From the NCBI GenBank assembly GCA_001839685.1, contig MLAK01000686.1:1-64000 (forward strand): 64,000 nucleotides of DNA. Direction: 5' to 3'. The stretch's first letter is position 1. Every line of letters starts with the position of its first letter. The notes beneath the pieces were generated by a model that worked only from the letters and a program-made list of their open reading frames with translations, did not search any database and was not told the DNA's origin. Position numbers and translations under genes: made by a program. Shown here in pieces: positions 16,898 to 26,975 of this stretch. This stretch comes from Tritrichomonas foetus. Taxonomy: Eukaryota; Parabasalia; Tritrichomonadida; Tritrichomonadidae.

Positions 16898-17495
16898 ACT
16901 TTAGAATATATAATACCGCATTTTAAAATCTAGTGTAATATTCATTTTCGTATGATAATCATAATAGTGTAATACTCTTTAAAGTGTAATACTCTTTAAA
17001 GTGTAATACTCTTTAAAGTGTAATACTCTTTAAAGTGTAATACTCTTTAAAGTGTAATACTCTTTTTAGTGTAATAATCTTTAAAGTGTAATACTCTTTT
17101 GAGTGTAATACTCTTTTTAGTGTAATAATCTTTAAAGTGTAATAATCTTTTTCGCGGTATAATTATATTTGCTATATTCGTTTGATGTGTCATATCGGTA
17201 GAGTAACTCTTCAATATTACATCTGAATAAAGCAATTGTAAGAATTCCAACAAAACGGAAATATCATTTTGAGTTTTTACGTTTTTCACTTTCTAAAATT
17301 GTGATAATTTAAACAATCATACTATTCACACATCAGAAACATATAAAACAGAAATTCAAAGGAATATTTATTTTTATTCACTAATATATTAAATAAATCA
17401 ATCAATAGGGAAATCAATAGAACATCTGAAAACAATTGCAGCTGATTTCCTTTCATAACGGTCGCCAATCACACGAAAAACAAAAATTCGTTTGT
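16898..17495. other. Intergenic with 17-bp minisatellite
   Basis: Convergent gap between the ARM-like gene (+) and a small minus-strand gene. It holds the tandem array at 16932-17152 and nothing else recognisable. Confidence 0.7.
16932..17152. repeat. 17-bp tandem repeat array, 11 clear plus 2 degenerate units
   Basis: Unit AGTGTAATACTCTTTAA. Eleven units start at 16966 and recur exactly every 17 bp to 17152, with substitutions (TACT/TAAT, TTAA/TTTT/TTTG) but no indels. Two degenerate units at 16932 and 16949 keep the same phase. It lies immediately 3' of the ARM-like gene and could lie in or near its transcript end. Confidence 0.95.
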
Positions 17496-17876
17496 TTACT
17501 TTCGCTGTGACCTGGTGCCATCCTCTAAAGGTGGGAGGTGAGTAGACCTACATTCTATAGTCGGCGAAGCCAATTCTCGGCGCGCCTGGACTGTTCGAAC
17601 TGTCGGATAATATGTTAAATTCAGTCCGTCTTCCTCGCTGTCTGCATAATTTGGACTATTTGGAAAGTCGCCGTAATTTCCTGCTTGTTGAATTTCATGT
17701 CGTGCTGGTGCGTCCAAATTATTGTAAGTAAGCTTTGGAATTGTATTTCTGAGTTTAATTGTTCCTTTGATTCCTGGGTGAATTAACGCTGCTGCAAGTC
17801 CTCGACACGTACTCTGATAGATTTGTCTTTCTGTTCGTTCCACAAGGTCATAATAACGCGAAAATTTCTTTCGCAT
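17496..17876 (-). CDS. Small protein of unknown function, 126 residues
   Basis: ATG at 17874-17876, TAA overlapping TAAA. An initiator-like TCATTTTT abuts the start on the coding strand. The N-terminus is basic (MRKKFSRYYDLVERTERQIY), the middle contains ALIHPGIKGTIKLRNTIPKL, and the C-terminal half is Asn/Pro/Asp-rich and probably disordered. Local G+C is higher than in the flanks, which supports real coding. There are no transmembrane segments, signal peptide or known domain. Confidence 0.65.
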   Translation of the reverse strand: MRKKFSRYYDLVERTERQIYQSTCRGLAAALIHPGIKGTIKLRNTIPKLTYNNLDAPARHEIQQAGNYGDFPNSPNYADSEEDGLNLTYYPTVRTVQARRELASPTIECRSTHLPPLEDGTRSQRK

Positions 17877-17884
17877 AAAAATGA
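17877..17884 (-). promoter_or_regulatory. Initiator-like motif
   Basis: The coding strand reads TCATTTTT directly before the ATG at 17876, giving a presumed leader of about 6 nt, as is usual in trichomonads. Confidence 0.45.
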
Positions 17885-19845
17885 TTTTTTGGGGATTATT
17901 TTCAGTATTTATATGGCCTGAAATTCTGATAATTGATTTATATTTTTTTCAAATTTTTACAGATTTGAGAGAAATAATTTTGGTTTTGATTAAACATTAC
18001 TTTATTTTAACTTTTTAAGTGATTCTTATCTTTATTTTTGAATGATTCTTTATCAAAACAGACATACTGAAACCGACATGTTTATTTACCGATTAATGAC
18101 ATGAAAATTTTATAGAATGATTTTTGGTTATTATTTTGAAGTGAACATTTTTATAATGTGAAAAGTAAGACTCGCTGTGGCCACAGTTTTTTTACGGGGA
18201 TTTTTCACTCACTGGGCCAAATGGAAAAGGTACAATCCTGGCCAAATCGGAAAAAATATCGGTTAATAGTTAAATATTTGGCCTAAAACGGTCTTTTATA
18301 GCGATCTTGAATTTTCACTCTTTGTATGTAGTTAACCATTTAATATCAGAAAAACATATCAACAAATTGGCCTAATATAATGACTTTTTCCCAATTTTTA
18401 CCGATAATTTTTTGTGAAATTTTCTCCCAAAAAATCATCATGTAAAGTTATGAAAAATTGAACGCTCTGTTTGTCTAGTTTCTGACCATTTTTGTGTCAG
18501 GTCAGATAGTCAAATTTGAATAGCTTGTTTGGACATTTGGCCAAAAACCGCTACCCAATGGGCAGACGATAGGACCCTATAACCAAGGCTAATATTTTCT
18601 CCTCAATTGACTTCTTTTGTTTTCACAAAAATACACTAATTCATATGTATGAAATCACTAAAAACGCAGCTAGAATAATTGTATAATAATTATTTGTATC
18701 ATTATCGGAAGGAATGCTTTACAATCAATGAAAAATCCGTATCTTTGAAAAAGATTGGTACAAGATTTTCCGATTTATCCAAAACTAATTTCAGTTTCAA
18801 AAAATCAAGAACATCCAATCTTAAACATATGAAAATGAAGGAAAAAAGAAAGAATACTACATTTTACTAATTCAGAATATAAAAATTAGGAAAGGTTTTT
18901 TGCTGCGCATCTATTGTCATTCAACTTTATTCATCATAACAAATACATTTTTTGTTATCAGATCAATCTCAGAAATATCATCTCGAGACTTGAACAAATT
19001 CGATATGAAGAAAATCTTCCTCTATTTATTTTCACTTGTAAAATCTTCTTTTTCGATCTTATATTGATATATAAAGTTAGAAACTTTATTATATAAGAAT
19101 TTTGTTTATTTGCTTTCATTTATCCATGATAATAAGAAGAACGTTTGCATTTCCTTATTGAGAGAATCTTTTCAAATGAAAAAATAGCATTTTTTATCTT
19201 AAAAGAAAAAGTAATTATAGTTTGCACGGGGGGTTATGTGATGAATTTTCAGATGTACCATTTAAACTCCTTACTAATACTAACTACATGTTTTAAAGGT
19301 AATATATATTCACCGTGAAAATCGAATCCAGAAAAAGAAAAGAAATACAATAAAAAAAATACATAAAAAGTATATTCATTCCCGTATTAATATTTTTTAT
19401 ATAATCATCTATTTGAAGATCTGTTATTTTATGTTTGTCATTATTCAAAACCGACCTCACATTAGAATACTTTAACCTCATTAATGAATCATTATATTTT
19501 TCATCATAAAAGAACAATTGTTGATTTTATTGATTTTACTCATTGTTTCATCGTTAAATAATTTATTTATTTTTGTGATTCCTTTCATGTTGAAAAGATG
19601 AAATTCCTTTGATCATCGTCCAGTTTTACCTTTTCTTAATATCTTGTATGCTTTCATGTGTTTAGTTGCGATTGCCATTGGTAAGTTGTTAATTTCCTCT
19701 TAATTCCCTTTCATTTTTTGGTAATTGCAACTTATTATGTTTTGTAATTAAGAAATTTATCAATAAACGAATATCAAACTTTTCAGAATTGAAACTGTTC
19801 AATACGATATATAAAATAAGAAGCCAATATATTGTATGGGCATGT
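17885..19845. other. Long gene-poor tract
   Basis: Nearly 2 kb without a convincing gene. The ORFs at 18679-18870, 18914-19096 and 19293-19517 are short, Ile/Lys/Phe/Asn-rich and carry no motif. The segment 18170-18590 differs in base mix from the rest: it has several GGCC words (TGGCC, GGGCC) and longer GC-containing blocks. It may be the remnant of an inserted element, but I could not find ends or repeats. Confidence 0.5.
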
Positions 19846-20895
19846 TTACTTCTTGGAGGAACTTGATTGCTTCTTCTTCTTGAGTATGAAGACAATAACA
19901 ATAATGATGATGAAAGCAACAATACCAACAATTAATCCAATGAAGGCACCAAGAGTGAATAGACCAATCTTGCCAATAGTAATTGGTTTGAATCCCATGT
20001 CAGCTTCTTCGCTCTTATTTGTTTTATCAGCAGCTTCGAAAACTTGTTCGACAATTTGATCGAAAACACTTTCGTCAATGACGCCAGCTCCCACTGTGAC
20101 GAATTTAATTGTATCAACTGGTGCTGCTGAAATGGTGTCACCAAATGATTTAACAATAGTAGTAATTTCAGATAGCTCAACTTTGGCAGCTGAAGCAACA
20201 GCTTGAATAGTTAATTAATCGTTATTTAATGATTTAGACATTGGTTCTGTTGCAGTGATAGCTGTCTTTACTGGAACGAAATCATCGAGTTAGATTATGA
20301 CAGAGAGGAGCTTGGCCTGAGCATTGTCTCAGGTGAGGAAGTTGGCAATATTGATGAAAAAGTATATCTTTACATTATTAAACGCTTCAATTGTCTTGTA
20401 AACATGGATGAATGTTCATGGTTTGATGGCTTTGAATATATCGACACATTTGGCGTCCTTTATAGCAGTAGCCTTAGAAAATGATGCAACCATTGGGAAA
20501 ACAACGCCGAATCCATCAAAAATAAGATCATATATAATTGTAACTGCTGTTGATTGGGAATTTTGAATATTTTCGCCTAATTTGACGGAACGATCAATGA
20601 ATTTTCCATAAAGAGCACCAAAATATGGAATATCTCTGATGAGTGATGGAATGAATGTATCAATGAGTTTGAATAAGTCAGAAATTGTCTTTCCTACAGC
20701 ACGGAGAGCTTTATCGTATTGAACGGTTAAACTTTTGGTTTCGAAACCAATTTAATCTTTGAGGATTGGTGTTACGACTTGTTTGCAAATTTCTCCTATT
20801 GTGTTATTGATTTGTTGAAGGTACTTCCAAATTTCAACGAGATCATCAGTTGGGAATGGTTTTGAAGAAAGTAATGTCTCATGAAATATTAGTTT
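19846..20895 (-). pseudogene. Decayed type I membrane protein gene with five in-frame stops
   Basis: One minus-strand frame reads like protein for about 350 codons and is interrupted only by stops: TAA at 20752-20754, TGA at 20416-20418, TGA at 20329-20331, TAA at 20290-20292 and TAA at 20215-20217. There is no frameshift. The readable C-terminus has a single long hydrophobic segment (about 19880-19970; IGLFTLGAFIGLIVGIVAFI and beyond) followed by a Lys/Ser tail, then TAA overlapping TAAA. This is typical of a type I membrane protein. The upstream part is amphipathic, with no recognised domain. No start codon is found in this frame before the 20896-20898 stop, so the 5' end is lost. All five stops are one transition from a sense codon (CAA or CGA, or TGG). 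Confidence 0.8.
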
Positions 20896-21512
20896 TTATT
20901 GAGATTTAATGATTAGATAATAAAGTTCATTGCATTTAATTCTTTACTAATTCAAAAAATACCAGTTCCTCAATTTCAGATGATTATCACTTCATCTTGG
21001 TTGTGTGTGTAAGTGGACAAATTTCCGTTGTCTGATCTTCAACTCGACAAAATTGAATACCATTGAACTTAAAAATATTATATTCGTTGACATAGCAGAA
21101 TATGACAGGCTAACATACAATATTGGCATTGTAACATGGTGAATTCCCATAAATATTAGAATGCCTTTTCACCTCAAAAAATATTTATTATGAAACAGTA
21201 TGTTAGCCTGTCAGATTCTGCTATGTCAACGAATATCTTTTTTTTCTTGTAAATCACTTTGTTTTCGACAGAAAAATAACATCATAATTCTGTCTCTATT
21301 CTAACACCAGATTTACGATAGCTTACAACCAAATGGTGCTGTTTCCAAATTTAATAAAATGATTGTAAATTTTCATTTTATCAATGAGCAATTCAATATT
21401 TTATATATTGAGTGAGATAAATGGAGAATTACTTAAAAATATGAAATGCTATAAAAAGATGGGATAGATAAAAATTTACATAGAAATCGAGAATTAGAGA
21501 ATTCGAATAAAT
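20896..21512. other. Intergenic with foldback element
   Basis: Separates the pseudogene from the 3' end of the large surface-protein gene. Apart from the inverted-repeat element at 21083-21233 nothing is recognised. Confidence 0.7.
21083..21233. mobile_element. Tc1/mariner-like MITE, 151 bp
   Basis: Terminal inverted repeats of 36 bp at 21083-21118 and 21198-21233 match at 35 of 36 positions, and begin TTCGTTGACATAGCAGAAT. The element is flanked by TA on both sides (21081-21082 and 21234-21235), as expected for a Tc1/mariner-type TA target duplication. The 79-bp interior has no coding capacity and includes short inner complementary words (GGCATT/AATGCC). It is non-autonomous. Family assignment rests on TIR plus TA only. 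Confidence 0.75.
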
Positions 21513-24500
21513 CTAGTTTTCATATTCTGCCTCTGATGAGGAATTAAGTTCAGCAAGGCTGAGAGCCTGGATGTCATTTTCTTCATAGCTTGAAAGTTTA
21601 TCATAGCAACAAATTCCAGCAATTAACAAAATAGCCGATATAAAAATTATAATAATTGCTAATGTTCCAAATATCATGAAACTAAGTTTGCTTGTAAATA
21701 CAGGTGTATATAAATCTTCTTGAAATTCGAAAAGATTTCCATTAGAATCAACAATTTCAATGTCAGGAAGTTTCATTAATTCCACTCGAATGGTTAACTT
21801 CATTGTTAAGTCATTAACAATAATTCGGAATTTTTTAGGATTCTCAACATTATACCAAGATTTATCTAATTTAATAATTTTATCGCCACCAGATAAAAAC
21901 AATCTAATAGATACATCATTTAATGATTTATTATTTGCAAGTGAAAAGGAAATTGGATCATTTCCAGAATAGTGAATGTTGATATTTGGTCCATCAATAT
22001 GAGATGACTTTTTCTTATCATTTTGTACGAATTGGATACCTTCTTCCAATATAAGAATATTTTCAATTGGGTCATCAAGATATATATCAGAATGGAATTT
22101 CACAAAAAATAGAATAATTGACCTCAGAATAATTGAATGCAAGTCACTATTTAAATAATCGCAGTGAACTGCAACTCCTTGAACGAATGAAGAGTTACGG
22201 AGTGTTAAAGAAGATGCATAAAAAGTATTTGAGTTATTTGGCATCTCGAAATATAACGAAGCATTTTGGAAAAAATAATGCGTTAAACTTTTTGAGAACA
22301 CATGAAAATAAAACGAGTTGCCATAAAAATGAACTTTTTCTGCTAAAAAGTCATCTTGGTAGATATCAATAGAAGGTTTTGTAATATTTACAGTTAATTC
22401 AGGACCACTCCTGAATGATGTAAAATTTTCTGGCAAGTTAAAATGATTAATTCCGCCTTCATATAACACGCCAACAATACTATCGTCAACTTGAACGAGT
22501 GGTACTGTTTCCAAATTAGTCATTAATGTAATATTATAAGTTCCATGTTTCACAGAAATCAAATCTGATAAATTCGTATTTGAAAAATTCGCAAATGAGT
22601 CATCAAAAAAGATTTTTCCATTATCAACTGTAGTTTCAATAACAAAAGGTGGGACTGTGGTCATATTTGGTTCAGCCAATTCAATATTTATGACATGTGT
22701 GGCATTTGTCATTAGCCTCAATTTACCATAAACAAATTGACGACTTATTTGGATTGTTATATTATCTATGACCATATTAAAATAATTGTTATGTAATGTC
22801 ACAGAAGTTAAATAGTCTAATAAATTCACAGCAAACCCCGAAAGATTATAAGCAAAGAAATCGCCACGAGCAAGTGCAGCTATAAAAGAAGAAACTGTTT
22901 CTGGTGTTAATAAAACCAAATCAATATTTCCTGTAATATTTTCAAAGTGGTATTGTTTTTGATCGCTTGGAAAATTTTCAGTGTCCATTGGCATAATTAA
23001 TGATAAAGTATTCATAGCTTCATTCGGTTGAAAAGTAATCAAAAGATTTTCAGGTAGGGGTAATGCCTGAAGAAAAGAAACAGTTAAAGAAGTTGTTAAT
23101 TTAAAAATCATATGTAATTTTAGATTTGAATAAGACGAAAATGTAATTAAAGATACAGTTGGATTAATTTTGGGTGTTTGTTCTTCAATTTCTATGATTG
23201 AAGGTCCACCATCTTCAATAAATATAGTAAAATCAATATTACTATCAGAAAAAGTTATAGAATTCGTTGAAAGAAAAATTACAGGAAAATAAGATATATG
23301 AGCAATATTAATTTTTGCATTTTTTGCTAAAATGATATTAACACCAATTGTTTCAGCTGTTCCACGTGTTAATTCTAAACTATTTGTGACCAAAATAGTT
23401 TCCTTCTGTTGTAATGTCAAAGAAGTAAGATCAGTTAAAAAATCAGGAAGACTGAATGAATCTTCAACGATAACTGGTGAATTTTTTAATGTCAATGAGG
23501 ATAAAATGCCAGTTTTGACATCCAATGTAGTGACATCAATATCAGTGAATGTTAAAGAAATATGTGTTGATCCATCAAGCCCAGTATCATGTAAATTTAT
23601 AGCTGTTCGTACTTCATTACTTGCTGATATAAAATTATATATTTTTCCTGATCTTGATGATGGCTTTAAGTCAATAATATGATATTCTTCATCGAGTGAA
23701 TTCGTAACATAGATGTTTATGATTTCATTTTTAGATTTCGCTAAAGAAGTCATAAATGATGCATTACTTCCAATAAAGTAATTTTCATCAGGTACTCTAT
23801 ATAATAAACATTCTTTATTCTCAAAACATGTTGAAAAACGAGATTTCAAACACATGCAGAAATTTTCCGCTATTTGACGATCAGGAATAAATTGAACATT
23901 TGTAATTGGAATAATGTTTATATAAGGAACTGATGTAGCTGATGTCATAGTTATTGGTTTTAAATGGTAAATTGTTATTTCTTGGAGAATTGAATCGCTC
24001 ACTTGGTCAAATGATTGATTAAATACGACAATACACTCCTCAATCAGTAATAATTTAAAATTTAGATTAAAAAAAAAGCTATTATTTCCATAATAACTAA
24101 TATCAATTAGATTTGAAGTTGTATTGATGTATATTTCTTGACTGGCATTCGCTGATAAATTCAAAGAGTCTGCATTATTCAACAAAGCAATCACATAATC
24201 ATCATAAATTGAAATTCCGCGAAGGGTGCTATTAAATGAATAAATACCCAAGTTTTCAGTGATGTTTGGATCTGACGAATTCGTTTCATTATCTTCCATA
24301 TAAAAATGATTGTCAGTCAAAAATGGAATTTGCGTAATTTCAGGCTCGACAGTTTCACTAAACTGAATTAATGAATCATAATCATGATCTTCACTATCAC
24401 TATCATTGAGATCTGAAGGCATATCTGGATTTATATGAATTATTTGGCTCTCTTGCTCCTTTTGAATCTTTTTTAAACTTTTTATAAAATCATGAGCAGA

Positions 24501-25268
24501 TACAAAAGAACCAAGATTTGATGTATTTGTTAAAGCTGCATTTTGTATATTTTGTGAATAATTTTTGAGTATATTTTTGATTTTGTTATGATCATTGTTT
24601 AGAAATTCAGTGATTTTTTCAAGCTCTGATGAAATTGTGTTATTCTTATCTTGTCTTTGAAATGAAGTTGATCTGGTTTGTTTGGCGCCACCCAAAAGAA
24701 TAATTTTAGCATGCGGCTCTTGAATCGCATCAGCATTGAAAACATTATCATCGTTTTGTACGGAGTTTTCATCGATAAAGAAAAAGTGATTGGATATTTC
24801 GACGCTGGAGATAAAAGTGGCTGGTAGCGATAAAAAGTCTGATGTCAGAACAGCCACTTCGATTGATATTTGGCCGGCAGCGCAAAAAAGAGGCGATTGA
24901 TATAAAATTAAATTATTTATTTTTAATTTTTGCTTGGAAACAATGACGAAAACCGATTCAAATGTAAGCGACTTTGTTATGATATCACCTTCGTAAAATA
25001 AGTGAACATGCTGTGTTCCGGATTTCGATCTGAATATAATATTTGACTTTGTGAAATCGTCCAAATTTACATTGAGTGGTCTCGAAAATGATGTATCTGA
25101 AATTATAATTTCGATTTTGTCATCAGCCTTTTCTGCATCGATTTTTGAATATTTATGGAAGTCGAAATTATGATCGGATTTTTCAGTGAAGTCTATTTTC
25201 TTTCCAAAGACGCCATGACCAATGTGATTCACGACGCATAAGGCGAATTGTGAAAGAAAAAAGAGCAT
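21513..25268 (-). CDS. Large type I surface/membrane protein, unknown family
   Basis: 1251 residues, ATG at 25266-25268, TAG stop. The N-terminus (MLFFLSQFALCVV) is a likely signal peptide. A transmembrane segment lies at about 1196-1219 (FGTLAIIIIFISAILLIAG), followed by a 32-residue cytoplasmic tail rich in Ser and Glu. The ectodomain is beta-strand-like, with repeated patterns of hydrophobic strand, Thr/Ser and NxS/NxT sequons (many potential N-glycosylation sites). It lacks clear LRR/BspA or cysteine-rich repeats. An acidic patch (DLNDSDSEDHDYDS) lies near residue 285. A surface or vacuolar location is inferred from topology; no ligand or enzyme activity can be proposed. Confidence 0.8.
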   Translation of the reverse strand: MLFFLSQFALCVVNHIGHGVFGKKIDFTEKSDHNFDFHKYSKIDAEKADDKIEIIISDTSFSRPLNVNLDDFTKSNIIFRSKSGTQHVHLFYEGDIITKSLTFESVFVIVSKQKLKINNLILYQSPLFCAAGQISIEVAVLTSDFLSLPATFISSVEISNHFFFIDENSVQNDDNVFNADAIQEPHAKIILLGGAKQTRSTSFQRQDKNNTISSELEKITEFLNNDHNKIKNILKNYSQNIQNAALTNTSNLGSFVSAHDFIKSLKKIQKEQESQIIHINPDMPSDLNDSDSEDHDYDSLIQFSETVEPEITQIPFLTDNHFYMEDNETNSSDPNITENLGIYSFNSTLRGISIYDDYVIALLNNADSLNLSANASQEIYINTTSNLIDISYYGNNSFFFNLNFKLLLIEECIVVFNQSFDQVSDSILQEITIYHLKPITMTSATSVPYINIIPITNVQFIPDRQIAENFCMCLKSRFSTCFENKECLLYRVPDENYFIGSNASFMTSLAKSKNEIINIYVTNSLDEEYHIIDLKPSSRSGKIYNFISASNEVRTAINLHDTGLDGSTHISLTFTDIDVTTLDVKTGILSSLTLKNSPVIVEDSFSLPDFLTDLTSLTLQQKETILVTNSLELTRGTAETIGVNIILAKNAKINIAHISYFPVIFLSTNSITFSDSNIDFTIFIEDGGPSIIEIEEQTPKINPTVSLITFSSYSNLKLHMIFKLTTSLTVSFLQALPLPENLLITFQPNEAMNTLSLIMPMDTENFPSDQKQYHFENITGNIDLVLLTPETVSSFIAALARGDFFAYNLSGFAVNLLDYLTSVTLHNNYFNMVIDNITIQISRQFVYGKLRLMTNATHVINIELAEPNMTTVPPFVIETTVDNGKIFFDDSFANFSNTNLSDLISVKHGTYNITLMTNLETVPLVQVDDSIVGVLYEGGINHFNLPENFTSFRSGPELTVNITKPSIDIYQDDFLAEKVHFYGNSFYFHVFSKSLTHYFFQNASLYFEMPNNSNTFYASSLTLRNSSFVQGVAVHCDYLNSDLHSIILRSIILFFVKFHSDIYLDDPIENILILEEGIQFVQNDKKKSSHIDGPNINIHYSGNDPISFSLANNKSLNDVSIRLFLSGGDKIIKLDKSWYNVENPKKFRIIVNDLTMKLTIRVELMKLPDIEIVDSNGNLFEFQEDLYTPVFTSKLSFMIFGTLAIIIIFISAILLIAGICCYDKLSSYEENDIQALSLAELNSSSEAEYEN

Positions 25269-25769
25269 CTACTGTTTTTCAAAACTTCAATCAAAATCTA
25301 AACGATAATCGGATCTACTTCTGGTTACTTTCGCAATTTTGAAAATAGAGATATTTCTTTGGAAAACCATTATATCATTACTATTAATGGATAATACGTA
25401 ATAAAAGATATTATGTAAAAAAATATCAGAATATGGTTATTATATATACGATATATATAAAGATAAAACCATTTATAACATGAATTTTGAATTAAAAAAA
25501 AATCTTTTTCGATCCTCCCGAATTCTATTGAAAAAGCTTACCGAATGTGATAAACCGTTATTTCATTGAATTTATTAAAATGTTTTTATGTGGCGATAGA
25601 ATCGGATATTTTGTCAAATTCCGAGTAATTCACATGTATAATCACATTTAAAAAACAAATAAATTAGTAAATATAATGTTTTCCTTTGTCTCTACCATGT
25701 GATTGAAGTATTTGCTAATTTTATTGAAATAGCATATATAGTTTTTGATTCACTTCAAGATCAAAAGTC
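25269..25769. other. Divergent promoter region
   Basis: AT-rich gap between the surface-protein gene (-) and the acyltransferase gene (+). No repeats or ORFs of interest beyond the initiator noted separately. Confidence 0.6.
25750..25755 (+). promoter_or_regulatory. Initiator-like TCACTT
   Basis: TCACTT with presumed +1 A at 25752, 18 nt before the acyltransferase ATG. It is the same hexamer as upstream of the reductase and the 58243 gene. Confidence 0.5.
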
Positions 25770-26975
25770 ATGAAATTATCGACATTCGAACAAATGCTTT
25801 CTAGCACCTGCGTAAGGGCTGCTGTTTTTCTCGAGACTATTCCAAGCAAAGAAGAAATTGAAAACAGGCTTCAAGAATTTACAAAAATTTATCCAATCTT
25901 AAATTCCAGAATTGGCGATGGAAACATTTACAGCGATTCAAAACCAGTTATAACCGAAACAAATATTGGTGATTGCTCCGATTTGAACGAAACCGATTTT
26001 ATGACAAAAGTATTATCAAATATTTTCAGTTCATGTTTTGTTGAATTTTTCATCATTTCCCGATCAAACGATAAAAAAGGAGCACTTTTATTATCGTTAT
26101 GTCATTCATTATGTGATGGACCAATTGTTGGCCAAATGTTAGCCGACTTTGTATCAAATAACAATAGGAAAGAAACGGTTCATCACATTCCACAAGATGA
26201 AGTTGTAAAATCACTAAATAAAAGTGAATTTTCAATGCAACCAAAGGAATACTTCAATTCAAGCGAATTCCCACAATTGGTGATTCCCCCACCACTTCCA
26301 GAATTGCTTGCATCAAAAGAAAAGTTATATTATCGTGGAATTTGTGTTGATTTTGATGTTAAATCAATTCTTTCTGTTTGTCACGAATTGAAAATACGTC
26401 CACAGGCTTTCTTTTCTGCTGCAGATGTCTATGCCATTTGCAAATCGATAAAGCAAACGTCTCCTTTTTCAATTGTGAATCAGATTTCAGTAAATACAAG
26501 ACGATTTGTCAATGTTAATCCATTAATGCCAACATGCTATGCTGCTCCTGTATATGTGGCAAGCAGTGTTGATTCTCAAACGACCGCTAAAGATTTTATG
26601 ATTCATATTCAAAAGGAAGTCGAAAGAGAAGTGCCGAAGTATTGTATTGATCATTTAATTGGCTACACTAAAGGTCAGTTTCCTCCAGCTGAGTCACAGT
26701 CGCTGATATCTAATGTAGGAATCATTGAAAGTGACTATCCAATTTGGATCCAAGGTGGAATGACTGATATCCCTGAGGCGGCCAGAGCAAAAAGAGGTTT
26801 CACGTCTCATCTTGCCACATCAAAAAGTAAAAATGGTGCTTTTGATGCTGGTTGTGCGGTTTTGACATTTTTGACGCCTTCTTGTGACCAAGAATTCGTG
26901 GATGAAATGGTAAATCGAATCTCTTGGTTCTTGAAGAATCCAACTGAAGCATTAAAAGTCAAATTTATTGAATAA
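25770..26975 (+). CDS. Condensation/acyltransferase-superfamily protein (HxxxDG)
   Basis: 401 residues, ATG at 25770, stop overlapping TAAA. The active-site motif HSLCDG (His112, Asp116, Gly117) fits HxxxDG of the CoA-dependent acyltransferase superfamily. That superfamily includes alcohol acetyltransferases, BAHD enzymes, PapA-type and wax ester synthases, and NRPS condensation domains. The chain length (~400) fits a two-lobed fold. The N-terminal pattern LQEFTKIYPILNSRI is also characteristic, the 'hydrophobic helix, then P-L-xxR' seen in these enzymes. The BAHD DFGWG motif is absent. It would transfer an acyl group from a thioester to an alcohol or amine; donor and acceptor are unknown. 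No peptide-synthetase modules lie nearby, so it stands alone. Confidence 0.8.
   Translation: MKLSTFEQMLSSTCVRAAVFLETIPSKEEIENRLQEFTKIYPILNSRIGDGNIYSDSKPVITETNIGDCSDLNETDFMTKVLSNIFSSCFVEFFIISRSNDKKGALLLSLCHSLCDGPIVGQMLADFVSNNNRKETVHHIPQDEVVKSLNKSEFSMQPKEYFNSSEFPQLVIPPPLPELLASKEKLYYRGICVDFDVKSILSVCHELKIRPQAFFSAADVYAICKSIKQTSPFSIVNQISVNTRRFVNVNPLMPTCYAAPVYVASSVDSQTTAKDFMIHIQKEVEREVPKYCIDHLIGYTKGQFPPAESQSLISNVGIIESDYPIWIQGGMTDIPEAARAKRGFTSHLATSKSKNGAFDAGCAVLTFLTPSCDQEFVDEMVNRISWFLKNPTEALKVKFIE

Noticed and set aside
18679..19096. Two 60-63-codon ORFs in the gene-poor tract
   Set aside because: Short, Lys/Phe/Ile-rich, and lacking an initiator context, domain or TAAA-type end.
21295..21320. CTAACACCAG resembling a trichomonad 3' splice site
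   Set aside because: No GTATGT-type 5' site and no coding exons on either side.
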